Part shown: positions 56,328-64,000 of the stretch, in pieces
How positions within the stretch are numbered: position 1 is the stretch's first letter
Layout of the letters: the number at the start of each line of letters is the position of its first letter
NCBI GenBank assembly: GCA_028751875.1
Contig: CM054141.1
Location: forward strand, 71,554,852 to 71,618,851
Reading direction: 5' to 3'
From: Rapana venosa
Taxonomy: Eukaryota; Mollusca; Gastropoda; Neogastropoda; Muricidae
DNA: 64,000 nt
Program-made: the position numbers and the translations under genes
The notes under the pieces: model-generated
Told to the model about the DNA's origin: nothing
Seen by the model: the letters and a program-made list of their open reading frames with translations, nothing else
Databases searched by the model: none

Positions 56328-59300
56328 CATGTGATGTGTGAGTGTGTGTATGTGTGGTGTGAGTGTGTGTGTGATGTGTGATGTGTGAGTGTGTGTGTGT
56401 GTGTATGTGTGTGTGTAAGTGTGTGTGTAAGTGTGTGTGTGCCTGCCTGCCTGCGTGTGTGCATGCCTATGGTTTGCATTAGTATAACACTTTAAGTCTT
56501 GTGTGTGTGTGTGTGTTTGGGGAGTGGGAGGTGCACATGCTGTTGACATGATTTTTGTACTTTTTTCCCTCAACATGTGATAGACAACCCAGTACTGACT
56601 TGTTAGGGGGCGACCTCTTGGCGTCTATGCCCAGATAGATGGTCAGTTCTTCCACCTTCCACGAGCACAGCTGACTCTTGGCCTGTTGACAACACCACAC
56701 CACACCACACATGTACAGCAACTCACATCACAGTTGACAGGGTAAACCAGTTTACAGAAAAACATGACCTCACCTGAATTAAATGGACCACGTTCCCCCA
56801 TGGGGATGCCAGAGGCTCTGTCAGTACAAACAGCATCCCCACCTTCTGGAAATTCTGTGCTAGAAATTTCCCCCTTTTCTGTCAGTCACTTTGTATCACT
56901 CTCTTTCTTTACTTCTCTATCCTCTCTCCCTTGCTTATTTCTGGACTACCCAACCCATTCCGCTTTCTTTTATCAAGCAAATCTGAACATCTTTGTTCAT
57001 GAACTTTTCAATAAGCTGCCCTGAAGTTGAAATGTGTTGGCTGAGGCTCACATGAATGAGATTAACGAACTCATGACAAAGAGACAAGACAATGTAATCA
57101 AAACACCTGAACAGTAATTACACGTGTCTTCAGCAACCAACAGCAAGCCATCACAAATATCTGCAGCCACAACCTTTTCACCAATGACCCTAAAAGCAAG
57201 AAACAAAATGACAGACTGTGCACATGTCATGCTGATGAACATCAAGATCAGAACGCAGCCCTACCTTGGCGTCTTTGTAGAACGTGAGGACGCACTGCTT
57301 GAACTCCACCATCACCTTCTTGAACTTGGTTTTTGACTTGGAGTCGGCGTACCTGACCTCTCCAAACAACGCCCGTGAGTTGTCGTACTGAAACAGTCAG
57401 GTCAAAGGGCACAGGTGTTAATATCAGCAGGCTGCAGAAAGCAAACTGTTGAACAGAAATGTGAAGAGAAATATTTTTTTGCCTCTGCTTTTATGCGTTA
57501 CAGGTGAACAGTAAAGAGGGGCAAACAAGGTCGAGAGAGAGAGACAGAGAGAGACAGAGAGAGTGTGTGTGCATGTGTGTGTGACTTCCAGTGACTGTAA
57601 TTTGCATTTTTTAAGGTCAAATTCAGTAACAGTAATTCACTTTAACTTTGTTCAATAACAATTATCATATTTTCATCAACAACAACACTCACTCACACAC
57701 TCAAACACACACACAACACCAAGTTATGATTTAAAAACAAACAAAAACCAGACTCAATGTTACTAATCATACATGCAAAATTAAAATCTACCAAAAATCT
57801 CTTCTTTCATTCTTTTTCAAAATGTAAGAGAGAAAAGAGCAAAAGCACAGATATTGTAGTAGTAGTAGTAGCAAAAGTAGTATAAGTATGTTCTTTCGAG
57901 CCAGAAGGCCCATAGAGCCAGAGCTTATCCCGGTTTCTGTAGCATTAAGCGAACTGATGGTTTTTTCACCACCCCTGTGACAGGACGCTAGTCTGTCGCC
58001 AGATACTTCCCAGCAGAGCTGGTACCCACTTGTACACCTGGGTGGAGTGAGGAAAATAGGAGTAAAGTGTCTTTCCCAAGGACACAACACCGAGCCGAGC
58101 GGGGATCGAACCAGCGACCTCTGGATCACGAGTTGACCGCCTAAACCACTCGACCACGGTGCCTCCCTAGCAAAAGTAAGAGTAGTTAGTAATGATAATG
58201 ATAATCATAAAAAATAATAATATATGGAATTTAAACAGCGCTGAATCTTGTTAAACAAACAAACTGAAACACTTAGTAAGTCATCAATAACCAGTAAAAT
58301 AAGTACATCCAGCAAGCACACCAGGCAAGTCACCTCTATCATAATCAACAACACAATTCACAACACAATTACTTCTTCTTCATCGAACATACACAGCAAC
58401 TACTGTTGTCTGTCATGAGTGAAAATGCATTGTGCTGCTGTTAAGCGCCTTACAAGTCAGGCCCAGCGCATCCAACTTTGGCATGGGAGAGAATTGTTAT
58501 CTTTTAAGTCTTTCTGGAGAAAAAGCAGAAAACAGACAAGAAGGAAGTGACAGGAAGAAAAGGAACAAGGCAGAAACAAAGAGAGGGCTAGGATAGAGGG
58601 AATTCGTAGCACAACATTTCCAAAAGATGGGGTTGTTATCTATACTGACAGGCCCCTAGCATCCCCACAGGGGAAACAGAATTACAAATAAGCACACCAA
58701 AAAACTGTGAACACACACACACAAATTTTTTTTTTTTAAATCACAGACACATCCACAAGTAGAAGTGCACACATAACAACAGACTGAAGCCCTGCTACAC
58801 AAACAGATATGATAGAGCAGCCAAGCCAGCGGCACGAGCACTGACATTTCTGTCCAGCTTGTCCAGCACGGTGGTGTCGGTGAGGCACAGACACGTCTCC
58901 TTCCTGACTGCCTCCTCCCAGTCCCCCCACCTGCCCGTCGTCAACAGCATGTTGCTGGTGGGGAACAGCGGCCTCTCTGAAACATGCACGCACGCACACA
59001 CACACACACATACCTCTTATGTTCAACAACACTCTACTCTTTCTATCTCTTTTCTTTTGTTAAATCTGATGACAGGTTCCTGACTCTGCTGTACAGAAGA
59101 AACAGAACTTTGCTCAAAGCCTGCGATGATGACTTCCATCCCTGATCAACACTGGTCCTGGGTTTATCATAGGAAGGATTTGAAACAATGCTGAAAGTGT
59201 GTGTGTGTGTGTGTGTGAGTGCGTGTGTGTACATGGTGTGCATGTGCATGTGTCTGTGTGTGTGTTGCACAGTCAGTACATGACAGTGTGTATATAAAAC

Positions 59301-61423
59301 AGTCCAAACTTTGTTATTGTCTAATGAAGTATTGCTTAATAAAATTTCATTTCCACATTGACATGCAAGGTTTTCAAAACCAGACACTCTCTGCTCCTGA
59401 TCTGTGTGGTTTTTCAAGGTGAGAGAACAGACTTTACAAGTGGCTGATTGAGACGAGCTCTTACCCACAGTTCCTTTGAAGAGAACTTCAGACAGGGCGA
59501 AGCTGCGGCCAGACAGATTGCACTTGCGAGTCAGGTAGTCCACCACGTCCCGAGCTGAGGTAGCTGGGGTCACCTGCAGTGTGCAACACAGCAATGTCAT
59601 TAGTCTGCAATAAAAAGGCTACACAACCCATAAAAAACAGACTGAAAATCGGACAATTCTATAGAAAGTTATTACCAATTGAAATGATACGCTGCAGAAA
59701 GTGATAATAAGCTGAGAAATGGCCAAGCTATGCATTGTAACAGGTGGTTGGAATGAGGGCTTGGATGTTTTTAACCCTCTTGCATTCAGATTCTCTGAAC
59801 ACAAATTGCCCCTACATTTCGCATTCTTTCATTACTTTGGGCCTAAAATCGGGTAGGTGTAACCCATAATTCATTTTGATGAGGTTTGAATTTTTACAAG
59901 AATGAAACTTGGCAGGTGGCCTTATAAGACAACGTACTATAATTTGTACTGTTACATTTTTTGTGTCTGGGATGGGACGGAAAACTACTGTGTGTAAATC
60001 CCAGCTAGGGATGGGGAATAATTCAATCCCAGCTCATCCCGGGTCGGGACTAAAGGGTTAAACATGTTTCTAAAGCAAAAGTAAACAAAATTAGGCCTTG
60101 ATATTGTAGTACAAGGTAGAAGAATGGCTATAATTTTATAATCAAAATCAAATGGCTATAATTTTATAATCAAAATCAAAATCTCAAAATCAACAACCTG
60201 ACCCCCTCCTGCCTAAAATGGCTATAGCGGAAAAGTGGGTTAGGTGCAATGCGATTCATTTCATGGTGGAGTGTCACATTTCAACATTTACCAGAATTTT
60301 GCCAATGTTATCCTATTGTCTGTGATTACTGAGAGAACTTTGGAAGAAAATATGCGTGATCATTACTTTTGTGTACACATTTGCTGAACAGAGCGGTTTT
60401 CCTGTGGTGAGGAATGTAACAATAATAACAATAATAATAATAATAATAATAATAATAAGAATACTATCATGCCTAATTTGCAAAGGAAAGTTTCATCATG
60501 CACATTTCATGTGATGTAACTTACTTTACAGAATTTGCGCAAGTTACCTTTTTTATTACTAGAGAACTTGAAGAAATCTGATTCATTACTTTACACATTG
60601 TTTGAAAAACGGTTTCTTGGTGAGGATTCATAATACTAATAACAAATCATGATCATATTTATGCCTTTTAAGAGCAAGTGTATGCCTGGTCCCTGCCCCT
60701 GTCACTTAGCTGAAGATGAGCAGAGATACTTTTTTTCCCTACATGCCTCTTATATTTCCTTCACTACCATCACTTGCAGCACAGTACAGTCTTTCTAGGT
60801 CCCCTCACCTTCACACCATCTGTAATTTTCCTAAGATTCACCTAATCCTGCCCATGCCCTTCAACTGAGATCTAAGATCACCTCTGTCATGATTCCCTAC
60901 ATGCCTCAGTACTGAATCTTTCTAAGATTCCCCATCATCTCTACATGCCTCAGTACTGAATCTTTCTAAGATTCCCCATCATCCCTGCATGCCTCAGTAC
61001 TGAATCTTTCTAAGATTCCCCATCATCCCTGCATGCCTCAGTACTGAATCTTTCTAAGATTCCCCATCATCTCTACATGCCTCAGTACTGAATCTTTCTA
61101 AGATCTCCCCCCCCCCCCCCAACCTCAGAATCAGATCACTCCAGAACTTTTATGAACAAATGCTAGAATAAATCTTAAAAACAGAAGAGAAAATATCCAT
61201 TTTGCAAATTTACAAAATACAAATGTCTGTCTTCTGTAAAATAAATCAAATCTCGTGCAAGATTTATGCCCAAATATATGTATAAATATAATGATACAGA
61301 TCTGAAAAACAAACGCCTTGTGTGTGTGTGTGTGCAGCATGTACTACTCACATTGACCATCTCACACTGGCCGTTGTGGCTGTACATGGAGACAGGCATG
61401 AGGAAGGTGCTGGAGGGCTGGGA
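55594..61423 (-). CDS. ARAP: ARAP-family Arf/Rho GAP, 3' part: RA and last PH domain
   Basis: ARAPs are cytosolic, membrane-recruited GAPs for Arf and Rho GTPases, controlled by phosphoinositides and Rap. Six exons give one continuous frame: 61423-61352, 59573-59465, 58976-58846, 57387-57265, 56682-56600 and 55720-55594, 645 nt in all. The first three encode a Ras-associating fold (FLMPVSMYSHNGQCEMV, VTPATSARDVVDYLTRKCNL, ERPLFPTSNMLL, KETCLCL). The last three encode a PH domain, with KFKKVMVEFKQCVLTFYKD, SWKVEELTIYLGID, KRSPPNN, FGFTFIV, SLPSEEEMYRWVSAFLVAQ. The W-x-(L/V)-E ... YLGI ... PP ... GFT-x-I ... EEEM-x-x-W ... L-x-AQ series is that of the C-terminal PH of human ARAP1-3. SAM, ArfGAP, ankyrin and RhoGAP parts must lie beyond 64 kb. 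Which vertebrate paralogue is closest cannot be told. Confidence 0.82.
55721..56599. other. ARAP intron with 106-bp duplication and TG repeats
   Basis: Two adjacent, nearly identical copies of a 106-bp segment start at 56047 and 56153 (TTCTAATTGCACCTTCTTTA, GTTAGTCAGTCTCTCAAC). They are followed by about 190 bp of TG-rich repeat (56262-56456). Confidence 0.85.
56600..56682 (-). CDS. ARAP: ARAP exon B (PH domain middle)
   Basis: 83 nt; acceptor GTTGTCAACAG, donor AACAA then GTCAGT. Encodes AKSQLCSWKVEELTIYLGID and AKRSPPN plus two bases of the next codon (Asn). YLGI is the best-conserved ARAP string here. Confidence 0.88.
56795..56960 (+). mobile_element. Dispersed repeat family A, copy 3 (5' part)
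   Basis: Matches the first half of copy 1: CATCCCCACCTTCTGGAAAT, CTGTGCTAGAAATTTC and CACTCTCTTTCTTT. The second half is missing or too diverged. Confidence 0.6.
57265..57387 (-). CDS. ARAP: ARAP exon C (PH domain first strands)
   Basis: 123 nt, 41 codons, phase 0 to 0; acceptor GACTGTTTCAG, donor CCAAG then GTAGGG. Encodes YDNSRALFGEVRYADSKSK and KFKKVMVEFKQCVLTFYKDA. Confidence 0.88.
57388..57868. other. ARAP intron, unique part
   Basis: AT-rich with a GA/GT-rich microsatellite at 57532-57585 and a GTA repeat just before the SINE. No exon seen. Confidence 0.6.
57880..58167 (-). mobile_element. tRNA-derived SINE family B, copy 3
   Basis: Flanked by an 11-bp target-site duplication TAGCAAAAGTA (57869-57879 and 58168-58178). 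Same A-box and B-box head and body as copies 1 and 2, with a GTATAAGTATG-like tail. All three copies are on the minus strand. Confidence 0.92.
58195..58290 (-). mobile_element. CR1-like 3'-end fragment
   Basis: (AAT)n then ATGGAATTTAAACAGCGCTG, AATCTTG and AACAAACAAACTGAAA, matching the LINE tail at 47018-47100. Confidence 0.65.
58370..58685 (-). mobile_element. Dispersed repeat family A, copy 4
   Basis: Reverse complement of copy 1, with shared blocks AGCAACTACTGTTGTCTG, TACAAGTCAGGCCCAGCGCA, AGACTTAAAAGATAAC (as complement) and GGGGTTGTTATCTATACTGA. Confidence 0.65.
58846..58976 (-). CDS. ARAP: ARAP exon D (end of RA domain)
   Basis: 131 nt starting in phase 1 (G|AG = Glu, giving ERPLFP, similar to the ERPLHP of vertebrate ARAP). 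Acceptor GCATGTTTCAG with a CA/TG microsatellite 8 bp further upstream. Donor GAAAT then GTCAGT is the best phase-0 choice but is not certain. Confidence 0.8.
58985..59010. repeat. CA microsatellite at ARAP exon D acceptor
   Basis: CACGCACGCACACACACACA starting 8 bp from the exon D acceptor; in the transcript this is a UG/CG tract. A TG tract on plus at 59198-59264 in the same intron is complementary in the transcript. Confidence 0.9.
59465..59573 (-). CDS. ARAP: ARAP exon E (RA domain)
   Basis: 109 nt; acceptor ACACTGCAG, donor GTGG then GTAAGA. Encodes VTPATSARDVVDYLTRKCNL and SGRSFALSEVLFKGTV. The TSARDVVDYLTRK segment fits the first helix of an RA/ubiquitin-like fold. Confidence 0.85.
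59775..60057. mobile_element. Possible piggyBac-like MITE
   Basis: A 283-bp segment between TTAA at 59771-59774 and TTAA at 60058-60061. Ends begin CCCTCTTGC and, on the other side, CCCTTTAGTCCC. The shared CCCT-T terminus and TTAA target fit piggyBac-type ends, but the inverted repeat is short. Lies in the ARAP intron between exons F and E. Confidence 0.5.
60062..60899. other. ARAP intron, unique part
   Basis: AT-rich; a 28-bp direct duplication (60123-60180) and an (AAT)n repeat at 60420-60460. No exon seen. Confidence 0.6.
60900..61106. repeat. 44-bp repeat, about five copies
   Basis: Near-identical units of ATGCCTCAGTACTGAATCTT and TCTAAGATTCCCCATCAT, ending in a 14-bp poly(C) at 61107-61120. 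Confidence 0.95.
61352..61423 (-). CDS. ARAP: ARAP exon F (start of RA domain, 72 nt)
   Basis: 24 codons, phase 0 at both ends. Acceptor TGTGTTGCAG; donor GTCAAT then GTGAGT. Bracketed by (UG)n upstream and (CA)n downstream in the transcript. Exons further 5' were not found between 61.4 and 64 kb. Confidence 0.8.
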
Positions 61424-61587
61424 CTGCAACACACACACACACACACCACTCTCCCCATGTACAACATATATGTCTGCACCAACAGTTCTTACTTCTCACA
61501 ACATGATTACCACTAGGTCAAATGGCATGGGGAAAAAAGGAAAAAGAAAAGAATAAAAAGAAAGGAAAAAAAGGTCAAATGGCAGGA

Positions 61588-61705
61588 GTTACAGTCTCCC
61601 AAAAATGAAATTGACCATGAAGACATCTCTAAATCTTAGAACTAACGTTACAGTCTCCCAAAAATGAAATTGACCATGAAGACATCTCTAAATCTTAGAA
61701 CTAAC
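61588..61705. repeat. 59-bp direct duplication
   Basis: Two identical adjacent copies starting GTTACAGTCTCCCAAAAATG. Confidence 0.95.
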
Positions 61706-61969
61706 ACACATGACAATAAACAGTTAACTGTTAAGATATAGGGAATCATTCAAACACTATCTCAACAAATACTCTCCTATTTTCAAGCCATCTACAGGGT
61801 AGGTAGGCAATGCTTTCCCCTGGAGACTCATCAGTGATGACAATCCGTTCCAGAAGCTTTGTTATCATAGCGGCTGGGAACACTTAGTGCAGCAACACAG
61901 ACAGCTGCTCTTCTGACAACACCTCACAGCACCACAGAACTGCCACAGCCAGCTACACTTGAGACAAGT

Positions 61970-62160
61970 GCCTTGCAGCACCACATTACAGTCAGCTGCA
62001 CTTCTCACAAGTGCCTTGTAATCCCGGAGCTGTCAGCAGCACTTCTGACAAGTGCCTTGGAGCACCACATTATAGTCAGCAGCACTTCTGACAAGTGCCT
62101 TGTAATCCTGTCAGCAGCACTTCTGACAAGTGCCTTGTCATCCTGTCAGCAGCCTATGGT
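61970..62160. repeat. Degenerate ~28-bp tandem repeat
   Basis: Repeated GTCAGCAGCACTTCTGACAA and GTGCCTTG blocks with variable spacing. Confidence 0.8.
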
Positions 62161-64000
62161 TCTGTCCTCCCTCTCCCTGACAGAGGACCTACCACAAAGC
62201 GGAGGGCCGTGTGTCAACAGGGCACGTCAAATTATGACCGTTACTCCATTACCAACCACAGGTTGCAAATCAATTCCTATTTGAGGTGACTTTTTGTGGC
62301 CTCAGTCTCTGATACACACACCGGATGACAGACCCTGAAATGAAATTCTAGGTGATGAGAATAATCCTAAGGCTTTGCAAGTAGAGAGATTTCATCTTGT
62401 AAGAACAGGGAACACAGAAGAAAAAGCAGAAAAAGAAAAAGAAGAAGAACAACAAGAAAAAGCAGAAAAAATAAGAAGATATTGATTTATCAAATTTCAA
62501 GGCAAATAAGACAAGTGCAAGCATATTGGTAGAGTGAACAGACCAAGACACAAACTAAAGAAGACTTGCTAAATCTGTATAATCCTCATCAGCAAGTCAC
62601 TGAAGTCAGATCAGAAGACAGGCATAGCAAAAGGATGTATGGCCAACACTATGATCCTTACATTCAAAACCAGCAAACACAAAGGACATGGCAAGGTCTG
62701 TGTACATCAGAGGAAATTCCCAGAAAGGCGTGATTTTATCTGTTTCTCTCTCTACGGGTTCACTGATGGCATGACTTGTTTTTTATGAGAAAAGTTCCAC
62801 TGAATGTATGATTCTGTCCATGGTCTCTGCTAAAGTTTAACTGGCAGTGTCATATAATCCATTTTACAAAATGATAAACATCTTATTAATAATGTAAAAA
62901 ATGCGTACTAAGTATAACTTACTCTTTGCCAATCAGAAAGGATTTTTATTCTGTTATGCCTAATCAGAAATGATTGACAAAAGGAAGGATTTTGTCTGTT
63001 TTCTTCAGAATAATCCCACTGAGAGCATCCCTTGGTTTAGATCTAGGAAAACAGACAGCATTACTTGATTTACTTTACAACATATCAGAAATGCTCCAGT
63101 GAAGGTAATTGTTCATCCTATCAGTTTTACCACCAATACAGTTTAACCTGAACACATCACTCACTCCCCCGGACAGAACAGATCGGCATGCACTGACCAC
63201 ACTCTGAAAGACACACACACTTCCTTCAATTCAAACCCCTTCAACAGCAACAGCATTTCTGACCAAAAAAACCCACATGACCACCCCAAAGAAAAAAAAT
63301 TAAAAATGGGAAAAATCTAAACAATTCCTCAACTGCTTTGCCAACATGGCAGTATGAAGGAAAGGGGCTGGGGGCCTTTCCAGAAAAGAAGAAAACAGAA
63401 AAGCAGAGGACAGAAACCCACACCGCCACAAAGCACCACCCCACCTCAGCATCTGCATCAATCACTGGACAGTGTGCCCACACATACACACACACACATA
63501 CAACCCACCCAGTAAATAAACAGTGGGCAAATCCAGCACCACTCAGTCAAGACTGCTAAATGTAGCACGCCCCCTCCCTTTACCTAGTCCTAGTGTGGTA
63601 GTCAGTTCCTGCTGTAATCAGCACCAGCTGGGCTGGGCTGGGATGAATAGCAGCTGAAAGTGGGGGAAACTGACAGTTGTGAGTACCAACAACAACAACA
63701 AATATATCCCCCCAAAACCCAGGCATAATAGCTGCACCCCATAACCAGGACAACCAACCACTCAGGGCAAAACACAGTCAGAAGAAACCCAAATACTGGC
63801 ACATGCATCTGTGTGCGCACACAGCCACTCAGGCACACACACACACACATATCCATATGAACAAGTATTAAACCAAACAAAAACTAAAACCAAAACCCGT
63901 AGCAGTGAATCAGTCACCACCACCACCACATCAACCCCATCAAACCACACAGCAAGCACAGACAGACCCATGCAGCAGACAGACCCATGCTGCAGACAGA
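62161..64000. other. ARAP upstream intron or flank; no exon recognised
   Basis: Unique AT-rich DNA with a GAA-rich run (62415-62470) and CA repeats. I searched the minus strand for RhoGAP-type exons and found none with convincing peptide and splice borders. Confidence 0.5.

Overview
Eukaryotic nuclear DNA, most likely from a mollusc and probably a gastropod. This is inferred from intron-split animal genes, non-LTR retrotransposon remains, tRNA-derived SINEs and very heavy tandem-repeat content; no single marker proves the species. No bacterial-style operon, CRISPR array, rRNA gene or functional tRNA gene was seen.

Four genes are supported. (1) At 2029-2202 (+) lies the last coding exon of an unrecognised gene whose body is left of the window. 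(2) AMDHD2, N-acetylglucosamine-6-phosphate deacetylase, runs on the minus strand from about 31.4 kb down to 12,443. I could place nine coding exons with matching splice phases; they sum to 425 codons (424 aa plus stop), close to the length of animal AMDHD2. (3) A two-exon plus-strand gene at 35,647-37,408 encodes an 80-residue single-pass membrane microprotein, with a transmembrane layout resembling the mitochondrial microprotein PIGBOS1. (4) The 3' part of an ARAP-family gene (ArfGAP/RhoGAP/ankyrin/PH) lies on the minus strand. Six exons between 61,423 and 55,594 encode its Ras-associating domain and last PH domain, and a candidate terminal exon is at 50,095-50,006. The upstream ArfGAP and RhoGAP exons are beyond 64 kb.

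Layout: 1-2.2 kb, tandem arrays and a terminal exon; 2.2-12.4 kb, 3' UTR or intergenic DNA with LINE and SINE pieces; 12.4-31.5 kb, AMDHD2, about half of it tandem arrays inside introns; 31.7-34.9 kb, LINE fragments; 35.5-38.1 kb, the microprotein gene; 38-50 kb, repeats and possible ARAP 3' UTR; 50-64 kb, ARAP exons and introns with SINEs, MITE-like elements and minisatellites.

The most striking pattern is that several large tandem arrays begin exactly at, or within about 10 bp of, 3' splice sites (AMDHD2 exons 4, 5 and 9, and the left-hand gene). Some array units carry a copy of the acceptor sequence, which gives tens to more than a hundred decoy acceptors upstream of one real exon. By contrast, the 4-kb array before AMDHD2 exon 9 is almost free of AG in the transcribed sense. 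ARAP exon F, 72 bp and frame-neutral, sits between complementary (UG)n and (CA)n tracts that could pair across it.
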